Shown: positions 34,983 through 47,400, numbered from the stretch's first letter. The stretch: DNA of 64,000 nucleotides from Tilletia caries (GCA_032718865.1 JALUTQ010000024.1:853501-917500), one strand, 5' to 3'. The notes: generated by a model not told the origin, from the sequence alone. Numbers and translations: made by a program.

Positions 34983-37900
34983 CTATGTTCTCAACAGCCA
35001 CCATCCACCTCCGCACAGACATCGTTCCCGGAAGGCATCCTCAAGCGGAGCCAGGCCTTTCGACAGCACCGGAGGAAGTTCGAACATGCCGGTCCGCGCA
35101 CCGCACCGCACACAGCTCTTCACGACCGTAGGCACAGCTGGAGGAGGAGGTTGATGAGGGCCTCCGAAGCCGGTGAAGAGTGCTGCTGTTGCAGCAGCAG
35201 ACTGGTCAAAGCCGAGGGTCGGTAGTCGCAACGAGGTCTTACGAATCACATCCAAGGTCAAGGTTCCGATGTCGGTCTCGTCCCTCTCGATGGCACCAAT
35301 GCCCGCGGTATCGACTATGGTATGTTGTTGCCCCGACTTTGCTCGAGAACCCATCGGTCGAAGGTGTGCTGCGGCGGCAGCGGAAGCGTTGATCCGGTCC
35401 AGTGCGTGAATGTCGTCCAAAAAGTCCGCTGGGTTGATGAACAAGGGAACAAGATCTGCATCCACACCATGATCTTCGTCCAGCCAGCTCGCCGCAAGCT
35501 TCCGATATTCGTCCCGCTCCGACAACGCCGAGGTCGCCAGCTCGTTCCACCATCGAATGTTGTCAGCCGTGCCCGAGGGGATGTTGCGCAGAGCCTCGAG
35601 TGCAGGCAGTGCCTTGTCCAGACGGACCGCAGATGCCTCAAGGATAGCGCGGCATGCATCCGATGCATACTCGAACTGTTGCACAATCGTCGATCGAAAG
35701 GCGGGTCCGTGGAACGCGGCTTCGGCCGAGGGCATAAGGTCGCCATCCGTGACTTGCCGTTTGCGCCATGCGATGACTGCGTGAGAGACAGCGACGGTGT
35801 AGGTGATATTTCGTATGCCGAGAACCTTGTACTTTCCGCCTGCCTTCGCAGCTGCCGCGTCCTTGGCCTCCACCAGTGACGGTGGGATCGGACCAACTTC
35901 GTCACCGACCAGCCAGAAAGCGAACCGGTACATCGACTGAACGATGTGCTCGAAAAGTGCCCTGGGAGCTGGGAGGACAAGAAGCTGAAGAAGCGGATTG
36001 CGCTCCGCAAATTTGGGACGGAGCTTTGAGTGCTGCTTGCCGTTGTCGTCGCAACGTATTTCAGACCCGCCCGCCAGCATCTCCGCTTCGAGGTAGACGG
36101 CCGTCCTGCAGAGTTTGTTCAGGCTTTGCAAGACCCAGGAAAGCTGGGAAAGGAGAGGCCATACAGCGTCAAAGCGGAAGGGAAGGTAGGGTGTCCGTTT
36201 GCCGAGATCGTTGAGACCGATGAGACGCAAGCAGAGCAATAGCTCGAGCAGAAGTCGCTGAGTCTCCAGATTAGGTCTACACAGGAAGGGAACGTCAGTC
36301 TGAGGTGTGCATCAGAGCTGAACACGATGAGTTACTGACCCTCTCGAGAGCATATTGAGTTCGACCAGCTTCGCAATCTGCCCCAGCTTGTACGTCCGTT
36401 CCTCTGATGAGCCACTCGCAACGCTACGTGCGCAAATGCCGGCACGAACCATGGCATGATCAAGAGCAGTTTGAAGACCAAGATCGCCATTCAAAGGAGA
36501 CAGCAGCGCGGCCACGTCCTCGCAGTTGTTGCCTGACTTCAGCGCGCGGCCCAGGAGAACACCGACTCGCGTTGGAGAATTGAGATCTGATTGGATACCA
36601 GATGGTTATGTCAGTGATAAAAAGATGCATGACGGGTTTGGGCCATCAGGAACTCACCAGCTAATCTGGGGCCCAAAGGTAGGGATGCGATTTGAACTTT
36701 GTGCTGAGCTGAGCTTCCGATCGTGCGCGCTATCCACACTTTGTTCGGCGAAGCAGCCCACGCTGTAGGTTACATTCATACAGTTGTGATTAGTCCATAA
36801 ACATTTAATCCCATGCTAATGACGATCTTAACAGACTCACCTGTACGCAAATCTTTTGGCGACGGGATAGCGTTACAGCTCGCGTCAGGCAGGTCGACCA
36901 GGCTTAAGGAGGTGCTGTGATGCGCCGAATTTGTGGATCAGCATAGGAACATCACTAAAAAGCGAGAAACCTATGATACTTACGCATCGAGCCAAGCCCA
37001 CCTCTGCGAAAGCGTGGCAGGTGCGCCCGTAGTTGGCACAGCCAATGCCACGAGACAACCGTCCTGAAGGACAGTCTGGGGCGGCATGAGAGAAAGGATC
37101 GTCTGGTGCTCGAAAGTCGACCTCCCAGCTTCAAAGAAAGCCTGCCAGGTGTAAAATTGTCAGGTTATATGCTATCATTAAAGTCACGCGCCTCGAAAGT
37201 GCTGACCCACTCCGACTCACCCAGTCAGCTTTTGCCGGAGGCAAGTCTGCCTTTTTGCACTCCAGCGAGCCAAAGGCCTCCGTCAATGGATCGAGCTGTC
37301 GCTGGATCAGATACTTGTGGACCGAGCTATAGCTGTCACCAGCAGCACCTTGTCTTGCATCAAGATCGACATCGACATCCATCGCCTCGGTCGGCAACGT
37401 GTCATCGCCCGAGGGCTTGAACCCAGAGCGGTCGTGCGAACACACCACCATCAGCTGGAGTGGAGACGGTCCTTCGACGGCAGTATGTGTCTTGTGCGGG
37501 TATTCAAGCCATTGCAGATGTGTCACGTTTCCGCAGGTCTGGTCGGGCGAACCGGCGTCAATCGCGCCTTCGTTGGCGTGACCCGCACTCTGGAATGTGG
37601 GCAAAGGAACGGGATCAAGGGGACGGACGACCAAGGCTACAAACCGAGCAAAGAGGCCAAGGTCAGATCTATACTCAGCAAGATACAAAAGTTAATCATT
37701 ATGAACAGCACTACTCACCCGGCATGTTCCCATGCGTCCTCAGTCGGACCTCACACAGACCAATCATGCCCTCAAGCACAGCATGAACGACCTCACAGTC
37801 CCCATCCCCACTATGCCACTCGCCCCCATACCCAAGCTCGAGATCAAAGCCGAGTCCAAGGCCGAAATTGGGTGCGCCCAATGAGGAGCCCGTGGCAGCC

Positions 37901-39679
37901 GACATCAACCCGAGCGGATCCTGGTTGGTCGGAGAGTCCCGTATGCCGGCTGTGGCTTGTGCTATCAGACCCGCTGCGGCAGCTGCGTCCGCAGCTGCGT
38001 TGGGACTGACGCCTTGAACATTCGTCCGATTGCGGGTCCCGTCGCCGCCCGCTTGGCCGGGGACACGACCTTGGGCACGCGGGCTTAAGCGGTAGGCGAC
38101 CAGAAATAAGGGTTCTGCACGTAGATACCTGAGTCAACACGTCTGTCGTAACGCGTTGTAGAAGCCGTGCAGCGTGTCTACAAGAGTGATTGCTTACCAT
38201 CGGGTACCCCGCCAACCGCCAGATGACTGATCTTCCTAAGAGCTCTCGTGCCGGCTAATGACTGTGTTCTCGCCCCTTGCTCGCCATCTTCAGGCCGAGA
38301 ATGCTGTACACCGAGCGGGACCACCCCCGCCTCGAACAGACTCGTACTCGTCAGCGAAAAGGGCTGTGTCGAAGTCAATGATGATGGCACAGTTCGGGTC
38401 GGAAGGTTTGGTTTCCGATGAAGTACCGAGATCGTCCCCGTCTTGCCGAACAGGAAGCAGGCTTCCTCGACTTCATCGTGCGCAAGGCTGCCACCGGCAA
38501 CGTTTGGTCGGAAGGAGAATGTGGAGTTCGTGTCGGGACGTGCGAAGGTGGGTCCTCGAGGAGCGTCGCGCATGTAGGAGAGATCCGGGTCGGGTGGTCG
38601 AGATGGCGCATCCCCGCTCTGGTCATCATGGTCCTTCTTAGCAACGGAAGCGCCGATGTCAGGGTGTATAAAGAGCTGGACGAACGGATGAAGGATTAGC
38701 GATAGGGTTCTTTCAGCACTACATACGAAAGCCGAAGGATCGATACCACTCACTTTCCGACCTTCATCGCACCACCTGAGCTCTCGAATCCCACCACGCA
38801 GAACCGGCACGGGCACCGACCCAGGTGCAGCGCCCTCGACCATAGCGTCAGGTCCGCCAATGGGTGCAGCAGGAATAGGAACGGGCACAGGCTCGTCGAC
38901 TCCATCAACAAAGACGAATCCAGGAGGAGCCTGACGCTGCTGCCCAGGTCCCTGCTGACCTTCTGTCCCACCCTCCCCCTCCTCCAGAAGTCCAACCCGC
39001 TCCTCCTCCTCCTCCTCATCTTCAACAAAGACGATCTGTCTCAGATTCCAGTCGTTGAGAGCGCGAGAGCTGCTCTGCGTCCAGATGCAAAGCCGACCTT
39101 TGCCTGCACTGGGACCTAGCGCCGATGCCGATGCCGTTGCCGCAGCTGTCATCCGCTTCGCGAACGCAGAGGCTGGAAAGTACGCGACCAAAGTCCGACC
39201 GCTCGGGCTGAAGCTGATCAGCGTCGGAGACGTCACAGCAGAATGTGCCGGCAGGAGAGCCACCGACGGGAAGAGTTTGTGGGAAGGTGTCCTTTGCTTG
39301 GGCTGCGACGCCCTGCCGCTGGATGATGCCGCGCCATGCTGGTACGTCGGACACGTCATGTACTGCAGCGTGATGCTCTCCGGCTTCAGCACAGGCGTAG
39401 CGAACGCGATGAGATTCTGCGCAGACCAGGCGAGCGTGCTGCGAGGGGATCAAAAAGTCGAGCCCCAGGGGATAGTCAGTAACAGACCCCCGTCTTGGGG
39501 CAGCGCACACGCGCGCGCGCGCGGGAAAGGGATGAGACTCACCGATGCCCAGCGTCCCCGCTGAGGAGCGCATCCAGCTCGCGCTGAAGCCGCTCCGTCG
39601 AAAGCTCAGAAGTCCGCGAGGTTCTCCGGAGGGGACTTCCGCTGCCCGCCTCGATCCGCCTGCGCTTGGGCTCTGACAT
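34983..39679 (-). CDS. MED16: Mediator complex subunit 16 (Sin4/Med16-like)
   Basis: Nine exons, complement(34983..36276, 36340..36586, 36658..36762, 36841..36914, 36984..37141, 37221..37636, 37719..38114, 38198..39438, 39543..39679), give 1355 aa; introns are 63-104 nt and all phases agree. The first exon has a basic patch (PKRRR). The N-terminal half has beta-propeller-like blocks (TLAWSAQNLIAFATPV, LISFSPSGRTLVAYFP) with an acidic insertion near residue 130. The C-terminal half is helical and ends in a cysteine cluster (SCVRCG ... CLCGGGWW) as in Med16. Med16 is a tail-module subunit linking activators to RNA polymerase II. The family call rests on this architecture and these blocks; sequence conservation in Med16 is low, so a profile search would be the proper test. 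Confidence 0.75.
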
Positions 39680-40401
39680 CGCCGCGCTCCAGCTTCCGTC
39701 CCTTCCTGTGGTTCGTAATCCGGGTCCCAGCTTCGTGTGCCGTGCTTGCGCCTTGGCCTCGGTATGTATGGGTCCGTCGCTTTCAGTGTTGGAGTGGACT
39801 TGGAAGTCGGACGCATGCCATGGATGCTCGAGCGCAAGAAGAACCAAATCAAACGCTCCAGCCAGATCATCATCGCACGAAACCAAAGAGCAGAAGAGAG
39901 CAAATCAAATGTCCTTGTGAATTCTGTATGGCTTGTCAGCCGGAGTATCAAGGCGGAGCGAGAGAAAGAAAGAACAAGAGATAGTAAAAAAAAAACGAGA
40001 TGGGGGAGCAGAGCGAGGAGCGTTGAGTTTCATATGCGCTCTGGATCGCCAAAGAACCGGCGGTCAGAATAGATAGTCGGAAGTTCGTTCCTTCGTTGGG
40101 ATGAATTTGTGGACCGAGCCAGAGACTGACGATTCTGATCCCCGGTGTACGTTGGCTGATCCGCGCATAAGGTAGTCGTGAAAAGGTATTAATTAGATCG
40201 AGGGGGGGGGGGGGTTGGACTGGACGAAGTTGCCGCATTCACGAATCGGATATCAGGGACGACCTGGTACCTGAGCGTGCGATCCAGTCGCAGAAAACAA
40301 GGGCACAGGGGAAACCGGGTCCGGCAGAGGCAAGACGACCTGAGTCCTGACGGCACTCCCCAATTTTTTTTCGCATGCCCCGGACTGAAAACTCGCGTCC
40401 T
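39680..40401. other. Gap: MED16 upstream region and chitin deacetylase 3' flank
   Basis: 722 bp. No gene seen. There is an A9 run near 39987 and a G13 run near 40203. A (CG) dinucleotide run lies in the first MED16 intron just outside this gap (about 39511). Confidence 0.4.
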
Positions 40402-42001
40402 TTAGACAAGAATCAGGGCGACACCAAAGGCCATGGAGGCAGCCATGCCGGCAAGGACAATCGGCCCCGAGCCGAGGCTGAGCGACGTCGCTCCGCTGGG
40501 CTGCTTGTTAGTCGACGTCGAGTTCTTGCTGGTGTTCGTAGCCGACGACTTGTTCGAGGCGGACGTCATCGACGCAGCGGCAGACGCAACTGCGATGGGG
40601 TCGTAGGTCTGCGACTTAATGCTGAACGAGGAGGGCAGGCCGGAGGGCATGATCTTGCCGGAGATGTAGTCGTTGAAGTTGGGGTAGGAGATGCCCGAGT
40701 TGGACTCGTACGGGTTCGTCTCGTTCAAGCATGCAGTCAGGGGAACGATGTGCTTGAACGCCTTGGAGATGTTGGCGTACTCCTGCTGGAAGAGGTTCAT
40801 GGTGCCACCGTTGATCTCGTGGGTGAGGACGATGATGCCCTGGTTGGGCTTGGCGGCGGCAGTTGCGATGATGTTGGCGTAGTTCTGCTCGACGGCAGCA
40901 GTGGACGAAGGGCCGAGGGGCTGAACCAGGTAATCGTCTGTGTCGTCAGTCCAGATGTGAGTGGACAGACCCATGGCGTTGGCGATGGAACTATGTTTAG
41001 AAGTTAGGGGGGGGGGGACAGAAGTCAGAATATGCGTTCTTTGAAACAAAGGGAGGAGAGGGATTGACGTACCGAACACGGTCATCGACATCGCCGTACG
41101 GAGGACGCCAGCAGCGAGGGGCAACACCAACGATGTCCTTAATGATCTTGACAGTGTACCAAAGCTCAGCAAACACGTTCTCGCTCTGGAGGGTGGTCAT
41201 GGGGCGATGAGACCAGGTGTGAGCACAGATCGCATGGCCATCGGCAAGACCGCGCTGAGCCTGGAGGGGCCAGTCAAGGACGTTGGAGCCAATGTAGTAC
41301 AACGAAGCCTTCTGCTTGTTCTGCTCGAGGAAGTCCATGAACGCGTTGTGGGTGCAGTTCGGGCCGTCGTCGAAGGTGAGACCCCAAGTCGAGGGTTCCG
41401 GGCACTGGTACACGTCCTGGGGCAGACCAGACGTCTTGGGGTCGTGGCAACCGGAGGCCGACCACCAGCAGTCCGGGTCGTTCTGGGCGCTGTACTTGGA
41501 CAGGTCGATGTTGCCCGCGCTGTCGACCGGCTTCACGGCGATGTTAGTGGGGATCTTGCTCTGGATAGACTTCCATGCTTTCTGACCGTCGGTGTCGTTT
41601 GCGAGCAGGGTGGCGCCGGTGGTGGCGCCGTCGAGCCAGGGCTTCGGGTAGTTGTTCTGGATGGCGGCAACCTCGGGGAGGTAGTAGTAGTTGCAGAGGA
41701 CGCGGTCGTCGGTGACCTTTGCCATGTCGGCCTCAGTGGTGGGGTAGGTGAGGCCGAGAGCATTTGTACCGGGTGCCTGACGCGAGTTCAGGTGGCTGTT
41801 ACGCTTGCGGTAGTGGCTGGGGATCAGTCTGTTGTGGACCGATGGGCCGTTGCGGTTGTAGAGGTCCTGGTATGAGCCGTCGTCGCGTGCGCGGAGGTAG
41901 AGGTCCTTGGGGACACCACGGCCGATGCTGGCCGACGCGGGTGCCGCACATGCGACGATGGCCGCGGCGACGGAGGAGATCAGGAGGGCAGCCGAGCGCA
42001 T
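40402..42001 (-). CDS. Chitin deacetylase, GPI-anchored
   Basis: Two exons, complement(40402..40990, 41073..42001), give 505 aa. A signal peptide (MRSAALLISS...) covers about residues 1-24. The NodB polysaccharide deacetylase domain has TFDDGP (209-214, catalytic and metal Asp), the metal-binding HTWSH (261-265), RPPYGD (299-304) and a late IVLTHE. A Ser/Thr/Asn-rich spacer is followed by a hydrophobic C-terminal tail (SGPIVLAGMAASMAFGV...), a GPI-attachment signal. Family role: removes acetyl groups from chitin to give chitosan in the cell wall, often during morphogenesis or host contact. The 82-nt intron lies just after the third motif and contains a run of C on the coding strand. Its upstream region carries a hAT-like insertion starting 224 bp from the ATG. 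Confidence 0.93.
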
Positions 42002-42224
42002 GATGGAACAATCGAAGGAGTGTCTTGTGCAGGTCTTTCGTATGGGACTCGCAGAGGAAGGGAGTATCGACAGAGAGAGAGGGGAGTCAGCCAGCAGATA
42101 AAAGGAAGCGACTGGCGATGCGGTGGTGGGAGTAAGATATCTAAAGCACAGCTGTGAGCTGATCCAGAGGAGCACAGCCAGAGGAACAGAGAGCGAAAGA
42201 GGAACCAACCGCTGCCTGCCTGCC

Positions 42225-42642
42225 AGTGCTCCGCAGCGGGCCTCCAGGCGGGCTCCGGGCGGGCTTTTCCGGGCTTGACCCCTTTGGAGTCTGGCCCGCT
42301 AAGATCGCACCTATTTTGCACCAGGCCCGATGCCAACCAGGCGGGCCACCGGGCTTGATTACATAGCCAGGGAATGCTCATTTCCCACGTGTGAACGGCT
42401 TCGGAACGGCTATGCACGTGCCGCCCAGCCCCAAAGGTTCCAGTACATTCGATCACGTGCCATACCTCATATGAAGACAAACTTAGCGGGCCTAGCGGGC
42501 CGCCTGCAAAGATTCGGGCCTGGCCCGATCTTCTCGGCACTGTTTTTGAGCCCGATAAAAGTGGCCATTTCGAGAAAAAGTGAGCCCGAAGGTCCGGGCC
42601 TCAGGCGGGCCTCGTCGGGCCGGGGCTTCGTGCGGAGCACTG
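42225..42642. mobile_element. hAT-like MITE C upstream of chitin deacetylase (418 bp)
   Basis: Ends CAGTGCTCCGCA and TGCGGAGCACTG are perfect 12-bp inverted repeats, flanked by a perfect 8-bp duplication, CTGCCTGC (42217-42224 and 42643-42650). The arms are rich in GCGGGCCT-type motifs in opposite orientations. No coding capacity. The CAGTG start is shared with element B, suggesting related transposases, though the interiors differ. Confidence 0.85.
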
Positions 42643-42650
42643 CTGCCTGC

Positions 42651-43443
42651 TCACCTGCACCGTTTCGCAACTCCCAGTCCCGCTTTGGGCTGCACCGCAT
42701 ACAAAAAGCGGTCCATCTCAGATACAAATCGTCTCATCTCATCGTAATCACACACTGAGACGTCGCCGCAGTTCCGCCAGATCTCCGCTGCGTGTGCAAT
42801 GCAGCCGCCGGCAAGTGGGCAAGTCCTCATATTTTCCCACGCCATCCTTCCCAAACGAGAACACCTCCAGGTCCCGAACCGCGACGTTTCCTTGCTCTTG
42901 TCGAAGTTTTGCGAACCCAGGGCAAGCTGCGGTCAACTTCTCACCTGAACGCATGAACCCTGAGCACTGAGCACTGAGCGCCTGAGCGGTGGACTGAGCG
43001 GCGTGTCGTGTGACTGACTGCCTGACCCATCGATCGCGCTCGACCCGCGCCAGGGCCCCAACACCAAGACCAAAGCTCGAGGATCTCATCTGGACCTCAC
43101 CACCCACAGGCCACAAGAACGTCAGATGGAAGTGCATATGGAAAAATGCTGCGTGATCTTGATGATGATATTGATACTTCTACAGGCAGGATGTGGGTGT
43201 GGTAAAGCAGCGGAAAAAAGAAAAAGCGACATGATATGTAAGAAGGCAGAGTGTAAAGTGGATGTATACCGCGAGGAGACAGTCGAGACTCGAGAGACCG
43301 GAAGATGTAGTCGCACTTCCGCACGCGACACCGTTCCCCGCCTCGCCGGATTCGCGTCGCCCGCACCGCGAGTCGGTCGGAGGGAAGGGCCCAATACTCA
43401 CCCTCCCCGATCCGAACGACACGTTGGACAGGACTCTCTCGCC
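42651..43443. other. Gap between MITE C and the unknown Ser-rich gene
   Basis: About 800 bp with 3' flank of the minus-strand gene at 43444. Short GAGCACTGAGC-type repeats occur near 42960-43000. No gene supported. Confidence 0.4.
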
Positions 43444-45099
43444 TCAATCTTGCCAACTGAGGCCGTCATCCCCTTCCTCGTCCGACTGCGACCCACTGTG
43501 CACAGAAACCGGCCTCGGCAGGTCCGAGGGCAACCCACGCGCATACATCTCCCTGTAGAACGCGTCCTCCGAAGCCGTCCCCTCTGGAAATCCTCCCTCT
43601 CCCTCTCCCCCTCCCCCGTTCTCACCCACGGGTGGAGAGACGCGTTCCTCCACGCCGCCAAAGCCGTCCCCTGGCCGCACTAACCGATTCTGAACCCCTT
43701 CATCCAGCGCAACGACGATGACCCCGACCTCAGGCGACCGCCGCGGCGCCACGGGCGCAGAGGACCCAAACGAGCCCCTTCGTATCCGCTCCGGATTCGG
43801 GTTCAAGTTCGGGCCCGTATCCGCCGACAAATTATTCCACGCCAGATGCTCGTTCCCCAGACTCGGTCTCCGGTTCCGGTCGCGCTCCAGAGGAAGTGTG
43901 GCGCTGCCGTTGATGATCGACGGTGGCAGCGGGTGCGGGTCGTTCGACGGCCGGCGTTGTGGTGTCGGTATCGGGTCCGCCGCGGCGGGCGGTCGCGGAC
44001 GGGGACGATGGGCGATCGAACTGTACCAACTAGCATTGCGCTCCGCATTCTCGAGCGCACGTTCCCAATCTTGAGCGTCGGCCAAACTGACAGTCCCGAC
44101 CCCTCTACTAGACCCAGACTCGTCACCTGTCGCCGTGGGCGTCACCGTCGAACTCTGTTGTTTCCGTCCGCGGCCCTTTTTCAGCCCTTTCGGCGCCGGA
44201 CTCGAATGCGAGCTCGATAACGTCGGCGTGTCCGGGACAGAGAGCTGTGGGGACATCGAGATGGAACCCATACTGTGAGGGAGCGAGGTAGATGTCGACA
44301 AGCTTGATGCGCTTGGGCTCCCGTGGAAGTACGAGGTCGAGTAGCCGGGCCCACTCGATGCGGCGGAGGCAGAGTGGGCCCCACCACCAGCACCACCTCG
44401 GGGGAAAGGAACGATGCTGCTCGGGGACAGTCGAGACTCTGCTGCGGACTGTGCATACGGCTGGGCTGGTATCGGCTGCTGCGCCGGAACTGCGCTGGTT
44501 CGCCGAGAGCCCAAGCCAAGCATGGCAGGTAGGAGAGAGTGACGCCGAGAGGAGGACAGGGAGCCGTTGGAGGATGAGCTCTGGATGGTGGGTAGTCCGT
44601 CCGTAACGACAGAGGCGGATGCAGACGATAGCGAGCTACTGCTACTACTGCCTCCATTGAGCAGCGCCGTCATACGAGCGGTAGCCCGTCGCGAGGTACT
44701 ACTGCGCCCAAGAGTGTGACTTGACGAACCAGCGTGAGGCCCATCAGAATGTTCAGAAGAGCCAGGTCCAATCTCCCATCCCTCCGAGTCGAGACCGAGC
44801 ACCTTCCTAGCTTTCGCGCCAGGCAAATCATCGCCCGCAAGCCCGGGGACGGCCGCGGTGATATTGGCCGTCGGTGACCCTGGGACGTACGACCTCCGCC
44901 GTATGGCAGCGAGCGCGACAGACGACGAGCTCGCGCCCGCCCGCCCGTTCCGTATAAGATCCTCAATCTCCTCAAAGTAATCGTCGTCATGGTCGGAGTG
45001 GTGGAAGCCCTGGGTTGGTGAGTTGTCCGCCTCGGGGTCGTCCTCTAGCTCCTCGAGGTCGCTGTCCAGCTCGAAGTGATGGGAGATGTTGGCGTGCAT
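43444..45099 (-). CDS. Unrecognised Ser/Pro-rich protein
   Basis: An uninterrupted 551-codon ORF. The ATG at 45099 starts MHANISHHFELDSDLEEL; an upstream extension to 45240 lacks a good ATG and is low complexity. The N-terminal 60 residues are acidic (DLEELEDDPE, HDDDYFEEIEDLI), which could be a short interaction module. Most of the protein is disordered Ser, Pro and Gly, with a possibly structured block around AQDWERALENAERNASWY and a Ser/Asp-rich end. No transmembrane segment, signal peptide or known motif is evident. Codon use is like that of neighbouring genes, so I treat it as real. No function is proposed. Confidence 0.6.
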   Translation of the reverse strand: MHANISHHFELDSDLEELEDDPEADNSPTQGFHHSDHDDDYFEEIEDLIRNGRAGASSSSVALAAIRRRSYVPGSPTANITAAVPGLAGDDLPGAKARKVLGLDSEGWEIGPGSSEHSDGPHAGSSSHTLGRSSTSRRATARMTALLNGGSSSSSSLSSASASVVTDGLPTIQSSSSNGSLSSSRRHSLLPAMLGLGSRRTSAVPAQQPIPAQPYAQSAAESRLSPSSIVPFPRGGAGGGAHSASAASSGPGYSTSYFHGSPSASSLSTSTSLPHSMGSISMSPQLSVPDTPTLSSSHSSPAPKGLKKGRGRKQQSSTVTPTATGDESGSSRGVGTVSLADAQDWERALENAERNASWYSSIAHRPRPRPPAAADPIPTPQRRPSNDPHPLPPSIINGSATLPLERDRNRRPSLGNEHLAWNNLSADTGPNLNPNPERIRRGSFGSSAPVAPRRSPEVGVIVVALDEGVQNRLVRPGDGFGGVEERVSPPVGENGGGGEGEGGFPEGTASEDAFYREMYARGLPSDLPRPVSVHSGSQSDEEGDDGLSWQD

Positions 45100-45967
45100 G
45101 GGTGGAGGCGCGATGGGGCGCTGGGGGCACGCGGCGAGAAGGAAAGGGGGGGGGATAACAGAGATAAGGCAAGCGACCGATGTCCGGTGCGCTCTGTACG
45201 TGTGAGCCGGTCGATGCTGCGCAGAGGTTGGCGGACGCAAGTAAGAAGGAAGGAAGGATGGTCAGTGATTTGTACAGCCCCCAGCCTCCGCTTGGGCCCG
45301 GTGGCACTCACTCACTCACACTTCCGAAATCTATGTATAATCTTCTCCGGGTCAGCAGGGATGGGGCTTCGACCTGTTGCGAGTGAACCGCTTCACGCTC
45401 ACGACGAACGAAGGGGCAGCGTCAATATGAATGGTTGCCTGACACCTTGGATGCAAGCTGAGAAGGTCAGAGCGGAGCCTTCGTGTTACTTTCTGAGCTG
45501 ATGAACAAAGCTTTTCCTTTGTTTGCTGGCTTCTTAATTTCATTTCCAGCACCCACTTCGCACACCCGAAAGACGCCGCGAAAGCCGAAGAGACGTCGCT
45601 GGCAAGTCGTCGCTGGACGGGACGGGGACAAGTCTCTCTCTTTCTTATCTTGTTTTTCTGTCGAGGCTGGAACCAGTCATGAATCCACCAGGATCGACGA
45701 GGCTCAAGCGTTCCACTCCCGCTTCACAAAGGCGGCCCCAGCGCGCACAAGAAGTCGGAGCCCGAACCCCTGGAAAAGCAGCAGCCACAACGCGCCTGTG
45801 GGAATTGTCATTTTTGAGTGGGAAAAAAACGACGTACAACACAAATGTATAGACGAATCGGAAAACCGGGAACGAAGCGTTTTGAGTGGTGGTTCGTTGG
45901 GAGCAGGGGGGCAGATGGTCGCAATCGCAAACGCGCTGCGAGCCGCGTCCAGGCGTGGAGTTAGGAC
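45100..45967. other. Gap: YHM2 3' flank and upstream region of the unknown gene
   Basis: 868 bp. Small ORFs only; the minus-strand frame at 45645-46175 is read-through of the last YHM2 introns. No gene seen. Confidence 0.4.
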
Positions 45968-47400
45968 TCATACGTACTGTTATAGCAACGAGATCGTTGT
46001 CAGCGTCTACATCCACACCATGCTTTCTTGGTCGCGATAGACTCACCTTTCCGAAGAGCGGGATCAACGACTGTGCCAATGTGAAGGAGAACACAAGCTT
46101 GGGTCCCACAACGAGGATCTGCATATCGGGATTGAGCACACAGGCGGAGATGTCAGAAAACGCGTTTTCGTGCAAGAGTTTAGCGCATGAGGACCCGTCT
46201 TGGTGTGGGAAAGAAACGCACCTTTGGAGTCAAGCCCTTGAAGAAGGCACCGAAGCCCTCATTCCTGATCATATCCCGGATGATGGTTGTACCACCCACA
46301 TTGGACTCAAAGTTCGCATTCTGAATCCGCGTCTTAACGACATCAAGCGGCGCCGCAACCGTAATACTCGCAACCGCACCTCCAATACTCGAAACGAAGT
46401 TCTGGGTCCACGTCGCAGCCGAGTAATCCTGCAGACCGAACAGGTACTCCTTCGTGAATGCCGAGCCACCGAAGAGCGCGAAGGATCCGGGTGCGTTGCG
46501 GGCGGCGGTCCAGCCCCAGCCGCGGTAGAGGGCGAAACCTTCGTCGGCGACGATGCGGAGGAAACCGCGGGATCGGAACGCCTCTGGATTTGTCTGGCGC
46601 TTGATCTTCAGGACGTCGAGGGGGAGCAGGACGATCTCACCAATGCCGGTGAGTCTATCGCATCGTGGCGTTCGCGAAGAGGAGAGCAGGTCAGCCTCAT
46701 TTGGCCTGGAATGAATAGCGCGATATTCACGCGCGCGCGCGCGCGCGCCATGCAGGCGCCGCACTGGTGACACTCACGAGCCAGCGGTAGCAGACATAAT
46801 GCTCTTCCCGTTACGTTCACCGAAGGTGCGAGAGAACCAGCTGCGGTGGTTGGCGGTCAGGTAGTCATTGAAGAAGGGTTGCCCGCCGAACTTGTAGACG
46901 CGCTGCAGAACCTTGTAGCCTGTTGAACGTAAGTCATATGGAAGTAGGACCTCGAGTCAGCGGGCGGCGGCGCGTGTAAATCCAATGAGAGGTGCAATAC
47001 TGACCGGCTGCGTATCCGAGCCCAGGGAAGAGAGAGATGAACTTTGCTCCGAGCGGGGCGTGTACCTTATCTCTGAAGACGATCTCCGCCATCTACAACG
47101 TGGTGAATAGTCAGGCGTCAGTACGAGGCTGGCAGGGACCTAGATGCGATCGTGGGCTGTGGAGGCAGACTCACAGCCGCGCCAGGTGTCTTGTTGCTCA
47201 TGAGCCGCTTTGCGACGGTGTCGACTGGGTGGAAGACGAGGAGCTGGAAGAGAAACAGGTGTCAACGGGTAGGTCGCAGTCAGAAAGCGCTTGGTTGCAG
47301 ACTTGTGAAGACATACCTCTGCGATGCCGGACGCGCCTGAGCCCAGCAGACGGGCCTTGGTGGAGTCTCTTTGCTTTCCGCCTACGAGTGGTGGGGACAT
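45968..47400 (-). CDS. YHM2: Mitochondrial citrate/oxoglutarate-type carrier
   Basis: Seven exons, complement(45968..45976, 46047..46118, 46222..46654, 46778..46919, 47005..47092, 47175..47243, 47317..47400), give 298 aa, the expected length for a carrier. Three repeats carry the P-x-D/E-x-x-K/R signature: FHPVDTVAKR, LLPLDVLKIKR and AAPLDVVKTRI. Blocks LLGSGASGIAE and KSIMSATAGS point to the Yhm2 subfamily of the inner mitochondrial membrane, which exchanges citrate and oxoglutarate in yeast. The last exon is only 9 nt (Tyr, Val, stop), placed after GTGAGT ... AACAG; read-through of that intron would instead add an unlikely long tail. The fourth intron contains a GC dinucleotide run. It is divergent from the respiratory subunit gene at 47848. 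Confidence 0.9.

Noticed and set aside
45100..45240. Upstream extension of the unknown Ser-rich protein
   Set aside because: It begins at a non-ATG codon and adds low-complexity sequence.
45645..46046. Long tail for YHM2 by reading through its last intron
   Set aside because: Splicing at GTGAGT ... AACAG gives a normal carrier C terminus; the read-through tail has no family match.
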